From an uncultured Legionella sp. (lineage in GTDB: Bacteria; Pseudomonadota; Gammaproteobacteria; Legionellales; Legionellaceae): a stretch of 33,729 bases of DNA. The notes beneath the pieces are model-generated. The model was not told the DNA's origin and did not search any database. It saw only the letters and a program-made list of their open reading frames with translations. Shown piece by piece: positions 8,943 to 17,946 of this stretch. The DNA lies in the NCBI GenBank assembly GCA_945952115.1, contig CAMFHA010000022.1, forward strand, positions 1 through 33,729. Reading direction: 5' to 3'. Position 1 is the first letter of the stretch, and each line of letters begins with the position of its first letter. Position numbers and translations under genes: made by a program.

Positions 8943-8971
8943 TTGCCTTTTAAAATAATTTTCCGCATAAT
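8943..8971 (+). promoter_or_regulatory. Probable sigma-70 promoter of ppa
   Basis: TTGCCT at 8943-8948 and CATAAT at 8966-8971 are 17 bases apart, about 30 bases before the ppa start. The same two hexamers with the same spacing occur in front of fur. Confidence 0.5.
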
Positions 8972-9001
8972 AGACCTTTTTTATAAGGATAAAGGTGCAT
9001 A

Positions 9002-9535
9002 ATGAGCTTAATGCAAATTAAAAGTGGACGAGATATACCCAATGAGATTAATGTTATTATTGAAATTCCAATGCATGGTGAACCAGTTAAGTACGAAGTA
9101 GATAAAGAAACTGGCGCTTTATTTGTAGATCGTTTTATGGCAACAGCAATGTATTATCCAGCAAATTATGGTTATATTCCTAATACACTTTCTGAGGATG
9201 GTGATCCTGTTGATGTATTAGTAGTAACGCCTGTTCCTTTATTTAGCGGATCTGTTATACCTTGTCGAGTCGTAGGAATGTTGAAGATGACTGATGAATC
9301 AGGTGTTGATGCAAAGTTGCTTGCAGTACCTACCTCAAAAGTCAGCAAGATATATCACTCTGTACAATCTTATAAAGATTTACCCCAGTATTTATTATCT
9401 TCTTTAGAACATTTTTTTAGTCACTATAAAGATCTTGAAGAAGGTAAATGGGTTAAAATTGATGGTTGGGTAGGTGTAGACGAAGCAAAACAAGAAGTGT
9501 TGTCTTGTGTAGAGCGTTTTAATCATAAAGAGTAA
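9002..9535 (+). CDS. ppa: Inorganic pyrophosphatase, family I
   Basis: The cytoplasmic Mg-dependent enzyme hydrolyses pyrophosphate to phosphate and drives biosynthetic reactions forward. At 177 aa it matches the E. coli length (176). The family signature DGDPVDVLV with its metal-binding Asp residues is present, as are [16 protein letters not shown] and [14 protein letters not shown]. The ATG follows AAAGGTG with a suitable spacer. A hairpin repeat lies just downstream (9541-9594), then a CorB-type gene on the same strand. Confidence 0.97.
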   Translation: MSLMQIKSGRDIPNEINVIIEIPMHGEPVKYEVDKETGALFVDRFMATAMYYPANYGYIPNTLSEDGDPVDVLVVTPVPLFSGSVIPCRVVGMLKMTDESGVDAKLLAVPTSKVSKIYHSVQSYKDLPQYLLSSLEHFFSHYKDLEEGKWVKIDGWVGVDEAKQEVLSCVERFNHKE

Positions 9536-9540
9536 AATAA

Positions 9541-9594
9541 TTGGATGCAGCACCATTAGAACTTACCTCGTCGTTTTAAAGGTACTGCATCCAA
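9541..9594 (+). repeat. Hairpin element downstream of ppa, related to one near 17085
   Basis: TTGGATGCAG (9541-9550) pairs perfectly with CTGCATCCAA (9585-9594), and ACC/GGT extends the stem across one mismatch. The loop contains TCGTCGTTTTAAAG, shared with the sequence at about 17057-17071. It could act as a terminator or mRNA 3'-end structure, although only a weak T stretch follows. Confidence 0.55.
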
Positions 9595-9630
9595 AATAAT
9601 TTAGGTGGACAAAACAGTTAAGGATACCCA

Positions 9631-10893
9631 GTGCCATTTCAAATAACCTATTTGCTGCTTATATTAGTTTTCTTAATTTTTTTATCTGCTTTTTTTTCTG
9701 GTTCTGAGATAGGCATGATGTCTATTAATCGCTATAAATTAAAGCATTTGGTTAAGCAAAATAATAAGCAAGCGATACGCGTTAATCAAATGTTAAGTCG
9801 TCCGGATAAATTGTTGAGCGTTGTGTTAATAGGTAATACTTTAGCTAACATTGTTGCGTCAACAATTGCTACTTTGATTGGGCAGCATTTTTATGGTGAT
9901 TTAGGTGTTGCGATTGCTACGGTTTTATTAACAATTTTGGTTTTAGTTTTTGCTGAAATGACACCTAAAACACTGGCAGCAATTTATCCGCAGCAAGTCG
10001 CATTTATTTGCTCTTTACCTTTAAAAATAATGCAAGGATTTTTTGCTCCTTTAGTTCATATTATCAGTTTTACGTCCAATGCAATATTGCGTATTTTTGG
10101 AATCTCTATCGATCGAATTCAAAAAGAAGTACTCACGGGTGAAGAGCTTCGCTCTGTAGTACATGAAGCTGGCGGTTTGCTGCCTGTTGAGCATAAAAGT
10201 ATGTTAATTAGTTTATTGGATTTAGAGCAAGCAACTGTAGAAGATATTATGATTCCAAAATCAGATATTGTGGGTATTGATTTGGAACAATCTTGGCAAC
10301 AAATACTAGAGCAATTAGAAACAGCTCAACATACGCGCTTACCCATATATCGTGGTTCAATAGATAATATAGAAGGAATGATTCATGCACGTACTGTGTT
10401 AAATCTTGCTTTAGACGATAGTTTGGATATGGATAGCTTTTTAAAAACCGCTGAAAAGCCCTATTTTATTCCAGAGGCTACTCCTTTAAATATTCAGATT
10501 TTAAATTTTCGGAAAATGAAGCGGCGCAGTTGTTTTGTTGTTGATGAATATGGAGATATATTGGGTCTGGTGACTATGGAAGATATTCTAGAAGAAATTG
10601 TCGGTGAATTTACCACCGATATTGCAGATCTAAGCCGAGATATTACTTATGAGAAAGAGGGTACGGTAATTATTGATGCAGGATTAACTTTGCGTCATTT
10701 AAATAGAATGATGAGCTGGAATCTTCCTTTAATTGGACCTCGTACTCTAAGTGGTTTGATTATTGAATACTTGGGCTATATTCCTCCTGCTGATTCATGT
10801 TTAATGATTGATAAATATCGAATTGAAATTCTAAGAGTGAGCGATAATATAATTAAAAGTGTTCGCATGATTAAAGTTAAAAAAAGAAAATAA
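9631..10893 (+). CDS. corB: CorB/YfjD-type DUF21-CBS membrane transport protein
   Basis: This 420-aa protein has the CNNM/CorB layout. An N-terminal DUF21 transmembrane domain (about residues 1-180; FLSAFFSGSEIGMMSINRYK and the FAEMTPKTLA motif) is followed by a CBS pair (about 200-320; VEDIMIPKSDIVGID and FVVDEYGDILGLVTMEDILE). The C-terminal CorC_HlyC domain is at about 335-415 (LIEYLGYIPP region). Members are linked to Mg2+ or Co2+ export in the inner membrane. The start is GTG with AAGGA seven bases upstream. It follows ppa on the same strand. The exact ion is not shown by sequence; the name reflects the E. coli YfjD/CorB architecture. Confidence 0.85.
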   Translation: MPFQITYLLLILVFLIFLSAFFSGSEIGMMSINRYKLKHLVKQNNKQAIRVNQMLSRPDKLLSVVLIGNTLANIVASTIATLIGQHFYGDLGVAIATVLLTILVLVFAEMTPKTLAAIYPQQVAFICSLPLKIMQGFFAPLVHIISFTSNAILRIFGISIDRIQKEVLTGEELRSVVHEAGGLLPVEHKSMLISLLDLEQATVEDIMIPKSDIVGIDLEQSWQQILEQLETAQHTRLPIYRGSIDNIEGMIHARTVLNLALDDSLDMDSFLKTAEKPYFIPEATPLNIQILNFRKMKRRSCFVVDEYGDILGLVTMEDILEEIVGEFTTDIADLSRDITYEKEGTVIIDAGLTLRHLNRMMSWNLPLIGPRTLSGLIIEYLGYIPPADSCLMIDKYRIEILRVSDNIIKSVRMIKVKKRK

Positions 10894-10967
10894 TTTCTTG
10901 TGACGTATCAAGACTGCAGATCATGAGTATATAATTTGCAATTAAGTGAAAGTGAGAGTTTTTAAAG

Positions 10968-11726
10968 GTGATAAATTTAAAATCCGTAGTTATTATTATT
11001 CCTACTTATAATGAAGAGCAAATAATTAAAGAAACAATTCATGAGGTTTTTAAATCTTTAGCTACAAGTAATTATGCCGCGCATATTTTAGTTTTTGACA
11101 GTTGTTCAACCGATGATACACAAAATCTTGTGCTTAGTTTAAAAGAGCTTTATCCTAACTTGCATCTGCAAACAGAGCCTAAAAAAACTGGGTTAGGTTC
11201 AGCTTATTGGCAAGCTATGCATTATGCTTTAGATCATCTAGATGCGGATGCTATTATTGAATTTGATGCGGACTTATCTCATCAACCTTGTTATTTACCC
11301 GAAATAATTAATAAATTATCTAATTATGATGTGGTTGTGGGCAGTCGATACATCAAAGGAGGAAGTATTCCGAAAGACTGGGGATGGCATCGAAAATGCT
11401 TATCTGTTTTAGGAAATTTAGTTGCCCGTTGTTTTTTAACCTTAAAATATAAAGATTTTACTAGTGGTTTTAGAGCCACTCGCAGTTCAAAGTTGAAAGA
11501 GGCACTGCCTAAACAATTTATTTCAAACCATTATGCCTATAAATTAGAATTGTTGTGGCGTCTACACCAAGCAAAGGCGCGTATTACAGAATATCCGATT
11601 GAATTTATTGATAGAGAAAAAGGACAAAGTAAATTACCGGCAAACAGTATTATTGATTCATTGCGTGTTTTAGGTATTTTACGTTATCGAAAATTGAAGT
11701 CTTATTTTAGAGTCCGTTCTGAATAA
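10968..11726 (+). CDS. GT2 glycosyltransferase, dolichyl-phosphate mannose synthase-like
   Basis: The protein (252 aa) is a GT-A fold, family 2 enzyme. The N-terminal strand is VVIIIPTYNEE, the nucleotide-binding region has FDSCSTDDT, the metal-binding DxD is D100-A-D102 in IIEFDADLSHQP, and VVGSRYIKGGSIPKDWGWHRK follows, as in DPM1-like polyprenyl-phosphate mannosyl/glucosyltransferases. There are no C-terminal membrane helices, as in the soluble DPM1 type. The likely reaction is sugar transfer from a nucleotide sugar to a polyprenyl phosphate at the membrane for cell-envelope glycans. The start codon is GTG. It is convergent with the giant minus-strand gene. Confidence 0.88.
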   Translation: MINLKSVVIIIPTYNEEQIIKETIHEVFKSLATSNYAAHILVFDSCSTDDTQNLVLSLKELYPNLHLQTEPKKTGLGSAYWQAMHYALDHLDADAIIEFDADLSHQPCYLPEIINKLSNYDVVVGSRYIKGGSIPKDWGWHRKCLSVLGNLVARCFLTLKYKDFTSGFRATRSSKLKEALPKQFISNHYAYKLELLWRLHQAKARITEYPIEFIDREKGQSKLPANSIIDSLRVLGILRYRKLKSYFRVRSE

Positions 11727-11744
11727 CAATGAATTCACAAATTC

Positions 11745-14700
11745 TTAATTCTTCAAGGGCGGTAAATTTTTCAACTCTTCTTCTATATTAGAGACTAAAT
11801 GTTCTCTTTTTGTTTTATTTAGAAAAAAGGTTCCTGTTTGATATTTTTGTACCAACATAGGAATTAAGCCTACTCCTGTTAAAGCAAGCAAAATATGAGC
11901 AAAAATATCAAGGGCTTTTCTGTCTTCTCTCATAATACGCTTGCCTTGGTTTATTAAAGCATGAATTTTTATAGTGGCCTCTTCTTTTTTCTCTACTCCA
12001 TTTAAGTAGCTATATACTTCATTACGTAAATGTATAGCCAGGTTGATTGCCTTGTTTCCTCTGTTTGATCCATTATTCTTTAATTCACGGCCATAGTGTT
12101 CAAGAGTATCGATTTTATAAAGAAGTTGAATGAATTGATCATTAAGCCTAGACGCTCCTTCTTCGGTTAAACGATGAAAATGTAGTTGTTTTAGATCTGA
12201 AAACCGAATTAAGTATTCTGCCTGTTGTTGATAGAATGTTATTTCGCTTTGTTTATTCAGTTTAAAATGCTCATTTAATAGAATGCTCGTATCGCATTCT
12301 TTTGCTTTGGATTGAAGTTTAGCTACAAAAGCAGGATAAAACCATCCAAGCTCTTTTTTAATTACAGCAGTGATTTGAGGATCTACTGTTTTTGCTATTA
12401 AACAGCTAGCAATGAGACTTTCTAGTTCTTTTTTATCAATAAATTGAAGGTAATCGCCCAACGCTAAAAAATCTTTATTAAGCCCATTAAGATAGGTACG
12501 TACTTTGGGAGAGACTTGCGCAGTGTGTATGGAGTTAAGAAAGGCTTCAGAGAAATCTTCTCCTCCTTGCACTGCAAATAAAGTTTTTGCGAGAATTTTT
12601 CCAGTGATGAGCTTATCTTCTTGAGTAATTGGTTCTATATTCATGGCACCAAAATCAAAGTGGGCAATTTGATTATCTTTTATTTTTACATTGCCGCCAT
12701 GTCGATCTAAATCAGTAGGGAAGCCTGCAAGGCGTAAGGTTAATTGTGTAACAACCATCGCTTTGGCTAATGCGCTTTTATAAGGGGAATTTTCCAGATC
12801 ATTGAAATGCTCGCCTGAAGCAATATTGGCTCGTTTAAAATTATCCCCTATTTTTTGAAGCGTGGTGACTTCATGCGTAAATTGATAACTACCCACAAGC
12901 ACTTTAACGTGATGATAAGAATGCTCGGCGTGTAGATTAGCTTTCTCAGCTATTTTCATATCGGTTTCAGACTGCGCTGAGCGCTTGGCTTCTTCGACTA
13001 TATTGATTATTGGTTTAAGCTCTGGAGTTGATTTTACGAGATTAGTTGCTGCATGATGCATCATGTTTAATTCTCGCTCAGCTTTTATTGCTGCACGCTC
13101 TCTTAAAAAAGTATCCGCAACTTGAGTGTTGTCTTGTAGAGTATTAAACACAGTTAAGCCAAAAGATCCTGAGCCTACTAAAGAGCCAATATAAGTAACC
13201 GGATTTGGATTATCTTCCTTAATGTCTAGTAAACCGTTTTTATCCACATATTCAACTAATTCCCAGCGTAAAGGAGGATCAAATAATGTTTTAGATGAGG
13301 CTATATCTTTTTTTAAATCATTCGGTGTTTGAGGGTGGCTATGAATAGCTTGTAGTAGTTTTCCACCCGCAGGGCCCATATGGGATAAAATTTTATTTAG
13401 TTTTTGTCCTATGGTAATTTCTGCGCTATCGTGTTCTTTCATGGTTGATATAAAAAGCGCGGTAGTCAGCAATCTACGTTCGGGTAATTCTGCTGCATCC
13501 AGATAAGCCTGCATAATCTGTTGTGCATAAGTGTTTTGTATTATTTCATTTTTAGAGCGTTTTGCAGCGCTTTTTTGCGGAAAAGAATCATCAATAAGCT
13601 TTTTGATAAGCGCTAATTGTTCTTGTTCAGTACTGTTTAAGGGAAATAATAAGGGTTCAAGATAGACTGTTTGTAGGGGTAAGCTTGACGCTTTAAAGTT
13701 TTTATAAAAATCTCGTAACTGTTCATGAATCACTTTTTTATGAGTGTGTTTCAATTGATAATCATATTTTGTTTGAAGATAGTCTGATAAAGGATTTGGA
13801 CTACTATCAGTTAATGGTTGTGCAAGAAAATTAAGAAGATGCTGTCTTAAAACAGCATCTTTACTGGATTCATTAACAAGTAATTCAATAACAATCCCTT
13901 CATAAACCTTAGAAAGAATTTCAGTAGTGGATTTGGTGTTGTAGGTATCCCTAAAAAGATAAGCCACTTCTTTTTGAGCATTAATTTTCGTAGCCAAACT
14001 GCTTAATATATTAAGTTGTGTAAGTCCACTAGTGTTTTTTTCAATATCTTTAATTACAGGTTTGACTTTATCTAGATAAGAGCTAGTGCCGTTATCAAGC
14101 CCTAGTTGGTTGGACCAGAGCGTTGTTAATTGATCAATCAACCAATTCCTAAATTCTGGATCTGGAATATAGCCATCGTATTTTTTATCCCAATCAAAAT
14201 AGGAGCTTTTATCCCGAGGGGTAATAGTTTCTGGCTTGAGTAAAGCGCTTAATAGTTCAAGTTGCTCTTGAATAGGAAGCTTAGGTAGCTGGGTTTTTAT
14301 TTTGCTATAAGCTGTAGTATAAAGAGAAGATTCACCCTGTATTAAATGATGTGCAACAGCGTAACGGTAGTGTTTTATTAATTCAGCACAATCGCTAGTA
14401 TTAAAATGGCGTTGAACTGTTTTATACTTTAATTGAATAAAAAATTCATTAATATTACTAACATATTCTTTTTCATCTTCCAAAGCATTTTGAAGCGTAT
14501 TGAGTGTTACAAACTCTTCCATGCTTAATGAATTTTCGTATTCATAAGCAAGTCGTTCTGCTTCTAATGCTAAAGTTAATGGATGGTAGGCGGGCTCTAT
14601 TTGGCGCGCTTGATCGAGATCGGCTATGGTTTTAATCTGTTGTGGATAGCAAAGAAGTACTGATTTTATAGAAATAGGGAAAATATCTTGTAATTTTTTA

Positions 14701-16760
14701 TTAGGATTGGGCGCTAAAAATCCTTCGCTATTTTTTAAACAAGATATTTTAGAATAATCAGTTATTATTGTAGAAGACAGCGGATTTAATAAAAATTGAA
14801 TGAAGGGATTATTGATAGCCCAATAGGATGGTTCTGGAATAGCTTCATAAATCCAGTTATTGTTTTCTGGATAAAGCTCATAATGACGCAGGATGGTGGC
14901 TTCATTATAAGGGGTAGCATCGTCCCGATAATGTCGAAAAAAATCTTTTAATTGCGCTTTATAGTTCTCATCTGCTTGGGGAAGAAAAGCAATTAATTCC
15001 TCAAAAAATTTTTTCGCAAATGGGGCGCTTACTGGAGTAATAGTTTTGTAATGGTTGAGTAGGTTTCCATATTGTAGAATAAATTGAGGGAAATTTTTTT
15101 GTACTTGGCTCCAATCAGTGTTACGAATAATTTCTTCTTCATATTTTTGTTTATGTTCTGTTTCTTGTTGATGATAGATTTTTAAAGCATTGAAAGATGT
15201 TTGTGCATTAAAAAATTTCCATGGATACGCTGGAACTTGGGTGAACGCTCTTGTTGCGGTGCCATTATTCTCGCGTGAGAATAGGGTAAAAAGCTTGTAG
15301 TTTTCCCAAAAAATATCTTCCTCTTTCGCAATATAGAAGCCGTATCTATACTCATCGCCCTCTTTCGCTTCTCCTAAAATAGAAGCTGCCCAGGGATCTT
15401 GTCCCAAATTCATGCCAAGAAGAATTTTTCTGATCTGTTCGGAGTTGGGTTCGGCACACCAAAGTACGTGTTGGCTATAAGGAGGAACCCAGCTACCCTG
15501 ACTGGCTATATTATTTTCTATTGCTTTAATACTAGGAACATAAAATCCTTTAAAGTTACGATCTCTATATGAGGGAGAGATTTTTTCACATAAAGCCACA
15601 ATTTGTTGAGCAGCCTCTTCGGCTTGCTCTTTAGTATTCGCTTTGAAAAATGCTTCTGCGGCCTTGTTTAAATCTTCATTACGAGCTAGATAATTAGGGT
15701 CTTTTCCACCGTGTTCCCATATTTTTTTAAAAGCATTACCAATATTCCCTGAGATAGAGTTTCCAATCGAAGTGTTTTTTGGAAAGACAGGAACACGTTT
15801 GCTATTAAATAGCTTATATCCCATCACAACATCAGTTAACTTCTTAAATGCTTCACTTTCTTCTTCATTATTAAAGTTGACAGACAATTGTTGAATATAA
15901 GCGGTAATTTCAGGAAGTCTTTCCGCAGAAGTCGTATTTTCTGGAGGGTAGATTATATTTAAAAGGTAAGTAAGTGTAGTCAATTTTTCAAGAGTAGATT
16001 GGGCGTTATAATTTACCTTTCTTAATCCTGCCTCAATAGGTGATTCATAGAAAAGAGTTTTTATTTCGTTTTTAAAACTTAAATCTAATAAAGTAGTAGG
16101 GGGTATATGGCTAATTTTTCCTTCACGTTCTAAAGCGGTAATACACGTAGTCATCGATCGGATACGAGCTAAATCAGAAGGGTGAGGATCAATTAAAGAT
16201 TGTAATAATTGACCTGATTCATCGAGAGAGCCTGCTTTTTGAATATCATCAATCGTTATAAGATTGCCTCCTTCCACACCGCCATTTTCGAAAAAATAAA
16301 TAAGACCTTTAGGATCATATCCTGCTTGATAAAGGTAATTTACTGCTAAATTATCCGCTGTTGTTTCTTCAATTTTGCTTTGGCGTTTTATTTCAGGATG
16401 ATGTTTATGAATTACTAGGTGAGCTAATTCATGAGCTAATATACCAGCAAGTTCATCTTCACTTTGTATATTCTGTAGCAATCCTTTCGTGAGGGTTAGA
16501 ATAGGAGTTTGTCTACAAGAAATCATTGATGCATTAATATTTTTATCTCCGGATATACAAATCTGGGGAATACTAATATCAAGTTGATTTTTTTTAATAA
16601 TTTTTTCTAGGATCAAAACAATTTTTTCTTCAATTAGTGGAGAATAAGGTTCAATTAATTGAAGTTGCTCTTTTAATTCTCGAGGTAGTTGATTATTTTT
16701 AAGCTCTTCAAGAACAATATCATCTTCTCGGGGCATGTAAATAAAATCACTGGGTATCAT
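11745..16760 (-). CDS. Giant protein: N-terminal M48 metallopeptidase plus C-terminal atypical kinase-like domain
   Basis: The 1671-aa product begins with an M48 zinc protease domain. HELAH spans residues 110-114, inside LAGILAHELAHLVIHKHH, and the third-ligand motif ETTAD is at 132-136. It has no signal peptide and no M48-type membrane helices near the active site. Residues of about 200-1150 are helical and unrecognised. From about 1190 there is a kinase-like region: YIGSLVGSGSFGLTVF (glycine-rich loop), AAIKAERELN (candidate Lys), DLDRHGGNVKI near 1352 (catalytic Asp/Asn) and AHFDFGAM near 1368 (DFG). The pattern resembles ABC1/UbiB (H-x-D-P-H-x-GN) or PI3/4-kinase (DRHxxN...DFG) types. A hydrophobic segment at about 1619-1637 precedes a charged C-terminus. 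Secretion by Dot/Icm is an inference from size, composition and neighbourhood. Confidence 0.8.
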   Translation of the reverse strand: MIPSDFIYMPREDDIVLEELKNNQLPRELKEQLQLIEPYSPLIEEKIVLILEKIIKKNQLDISIPQICISGDKNINASMISCRQTPILTLTKGLLQNIQSEDELAGILAHELAHLVIHKHHPEIKRQSKIEETTADNLAVNYLYQAGYDPKGLIYFFENGGVEGGNLITIDDIQKAGSLDESGQLLQSLIDPHPSDLARIRSMTTCITALEREGKISHIPPTTLLDLSFKNEIKTLFYESPIEAGLRKVNYNAQSTLEKLTTLTYLLNIIYPPENTTSAERLPEITAYIQQLSVNFNNEEESEAFKKLTDVVMGYKLFNSKRVPVFPKNTSIGNSISGNIGNAFKKIWEHGGKDPNYLARNEDLNKAAEAFFKANTKEQAEEAAQQIVALCEKISPSYRDRNFKGFYVPSIKAIENNIASQGSWVPPYSQHVLWCAEPNSEQIRKILLGMNLGQDPWAASILGEAKEGDEYRYGFYIAKEEDIFWENYKLFTLFSRENNGTATRAFTQVPAYPWKFFNAQTSFNALKIYHQQETEHKQKYEEEIIRNTDWSQVQKNFPQFILQYGNLLNHYKTITPVSAPFAKKFFEELIAFLPQADENYKAQLKDFFRHYRDDATPYNEATILRHYELYPENNNWIYEAIPEPSYWAINNPFIQFLLNPLSSTIITDYSKISCLKNSEGFLAPNPNKKLQDIFPISIKSVLLCYPQQIKTIADLDQARQIEPAYHPLTLALEAERLAYEYENSLSMEEFVTLNTLQNALEDEKEYVSNINEFFIQLKYKTVQRHFNTSDCAELIKHYRYAVAHHLIQGESSLYTTAYSKIKTQLPKLPIQEQLELLSALLKPETITPRDKSSYFDWDKKYDGYIPDPEFRNWLIDQLTTLWSNQLGLDNGTSSYLDKVKPVIKDIEKNTSGLTQLNILSSLATKINAQKEVAYLFRDTYNTKSTTEILSKVYEGIVIELLVNESSKDAVLRQHLLNFLAQPLTDSSPNPLSDYLQTKYDYQLKHTHKKVIHEQLRDFYKNFKASSLPLQTVYLEPLLFPLNSTEQEQLALIKKLIDDSFPQKSAAKRSKNEIIQNTYAQQIMQAYLDAAELPERRLLTTALFISTMKEHDSAEITIGQKLNKILSHMGPAGGKLLQAIHSHPQTPNDLKKDIASSKTLFDPPLRWELVEYVDKNGLLDIKEDNPNPVTYIGSLVGSGSFGLTVFNTLQDNTQVADTFLRERAAIKAERELNMMHHAATNLVKSTPELKPIINIVEEAKRSAQSETDMKIAEKANLHAEHSYHHVKVLVGSYQFTHEVTTLQKIGDNFKRANIASGEHFNDLENSPYKSALAKAMVVTQLTLRLAGFPTDLDRHGGNVKIKDNQIAHFDFGAMNIEPITQEDKLITGKILAKTLFAVQGGEDFSEAFLNSIHTAQVSPKVRTYLNGLNKDFLALGDYLQFIDKKELESLIASCLIAKTVDPQITAVIKKELGWFYPAFVAKLQSKAKECDTSILLNEHFKLNKQSEITFYQQQAEYLIRFSDLKQLHFHRLTEEGASRLNDQFIQLLYKIDTLEHYGRELKNNGSNRGNKAINLAIHLRNEVYSYLNGVEKKEEATIKIHALINQGKRIMREDRKALDIFAHILLALTGVGLIPMLVQKYQTGTFFLNKTKREHLVSNIEEELKNLPPLKN

Positions 16761-16791
16761 AATGTATTCTAACGGATAAACTATGATTAAT

Positions 16792-16821
16792 ATTTTAGCA
16801 CATGGATCTTATTTTTTTCAA
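16792..16821 (-). promoter_or_regulatory. Candidate promoter of the M48-kinase gene
   Basis: On the minus strand TTGAAA (16816-16821) and TAAAAT (16792-16797) are 18 bases apart, giving a short leader. A run of eight C on this strand (16827-16834) ends five bases before the -35 element. Confidence 0.45.
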
Positions 16822-16834
16822 ATGGAGGGGGGGG

Positions 16835-17089
16835 TATAAGCCTATATTTAAAATATTTCTTCAAATACTATTTTAATTGGGTTTAGTTCCTTTAAACCGA
16901 CAATATTTTCGTCTAGGTTGAGCCTTAGCCCAACAAAGCAAAGCATATAAATGGAGTAAATAGGCGGTTTATGAGAGATATCTATAGATATCTCTCTATG
17001 TTTATTAATGCACGAGCTCGTTGGGGCAATTTTATTGAGGCAAGACTCAATCTACTTCGTCGTTTTAAAGAAACTGCACTCATAAAAAA
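16835..17089. other. Gene-poor intergenic region with palindrome and ORF-like remnant
   Basis: Between the M48-kinase gene and bamE (329 bases from 16761 to 17089) the distal part holds a 24-bp perfect palindrome at 16973-16996 centred on TCTATAGA. It also holds a short open frame on the plus strand ending at 17093, which reads INARARWGNFIEARLNLLRR then FKETALIKN. The last part shares the TCGTCGTTTTAAAG word with 9541-9594 and has weak TGAG-GCA / TGC-ACTCA arms. I cannot tell whether the frame is translated. Confidence 0.4.
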
Positions 17090-17404
17090 TTAAGGATGGT
17101 GTTCAATACGGGTTAATCGCTCTTTTGCAAAATATAAGACCACATGACGTATTTCCATAGATCCACTTCCACGACGCCAAGTGTAGGCATAATCCCAGCG
17201 TTCGTTATTAAATATCGGGCTTAAAAGGCTTGTTCCCATTAAAATAGCGACCTCTTCTTTACTCATCCCTAATTTTAGACGCTCAACTTTGTCGGCGGGG
17301 ATTAAATTTCCTTGTTGAACGATACGTCGCGAAAAATCATAGGAAATGCATTGAGTGAGAGTGCACGCTAAAAGAGCAGTAATTAAAATGATTATTATTC
17401 GCAT
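17090..17404 (-). CDS. bamE: Outer membrane assembly lipoprotein BamE (OmlA/SmpA)
   Basis: BamE is a small lipoprotein of the outer-membrane beta-barrel assembly (BAM) complex. From the ATG at 17404 the product is 104 aa, with a hydrophobic signal peptide (RIIIILITALLACTL) and lipobox LTQC. Then come the family motif VERLKLGMSKEEVAILMGTS and the strand WDYAYTWRRG. A longer frame upstream to 17509 would put 35 residues before the signal peptide and cover the divergent fur promoter, so it is rejected. The Fur gene is divergent, a common Legionella and gammaproteobacterial arrangement. Confidence 0.9.
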   Translation of the reverse strand: MRIIIILITALLACTLTQCISYDFSRRIVQQGNLIPADKVERLKLGMSKEEVAILMGTSLLSPIFNNERWDYAYTWRRGSGSMEIRHVVLYFAKERLTRIEHHP

Positions 17405-17408
17405 TGTT

Positions 17409-17437
17409 TTGCCTACAGTGAAAAATTTAGCCATAAT
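17409..17437 (+). promoter_or_regulatory. Probable sigma-70 promoter of fur
   Basis: TTGCCT at 17409-17414 and CATAAT at 17432-17437 are 17 bases apart, in the bamE/fur divergent region. This would give a leader of about 68 bases. The same hexamers precede ppa. No convincing Fur box was seen. Confidence 0.45.
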
Positions 17438-17511
17438 ATAAGAAATTGCGCGAAGTATAACATGGTGGATATTGAAAGACACCAAGAAATGATAGTAATT
17501 AAGGAGCATGT

Positions 17512-17922
17512 GTGGAAGAGAGTCAGCAATTAAAAAATGTGGGATTGAAGATAACTTTACCGCGTTTAAAAGTGTTGCAAATTTTAGAGCAATCCCCTAA
17601 TCATCATTTAAGTGCTGAGGGCGTATATAAAGCGTTGTTAGAAACAGGTGAAGATGTAGGCTTGGCTACGGTATATCGGGTATTAACTCAATTTGAAGCG
17701 GCGGGTTTAGTTTCTCGGCATAATTTTGAAGGAGGGCATTCAGTATTTGAGCTAAGTCAGAAAGAACATCATGATCATTTAGTTTGTATAAAATGTGGAT
17801 TAGTAGAGGAATTTATTGATGAAGTCATTGAGCAAAGGCAAAAAATTATAGCGGAAAAAGCGCATTTTAAAATGACCGATCATGCGTTAAATATTTATGG
17901 ATTATGCCCAAAATGTCTTTAA
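17512..17922 (+). CDS. fur: Ferric uptake regulator
   Basis: Fur (136 aa) represses iron-acquisition genes when bound to Fe2+. The winged-helix DNA-binding part contains ITLPRLKVLQILEQSPNHHL and VGLATVYRVLTQFEAAGLV. The metal-binding and dimerisation part has HHDH at residues 86-89, CxxC at 92-95 and a second CPKC at 132-135. The start is GTG at 17512 with AAGGAG five bases upstream; an ATG at 17508 is out of frame. It is divergent from bamE and convergent with the DUF4116-like gene. Confidence 0.97.
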   Translation: MEESQQLKNVGLKITLPRLKVLQILEQSPNHHLSAEGVYKALLETGEDVGLATVYRVLTQFEAAGLVSRHNFEGGHSVFELSQKEHHDHLVCIKCGLVEEFIDEVIEQRQKIIAEKAHFKMTDHALNIYGLCPKCL

Positions 17923-17946
17923 TTGAGAGTTTCAGATCCAATCAGT

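Noticed and set aside
17405..17509. N-terminal extension of the bamE frame up to 17509
   Set aside because: It would place 35 residues in front of a clear lipoprotein signal peptide and cover the divergent fur promoter.
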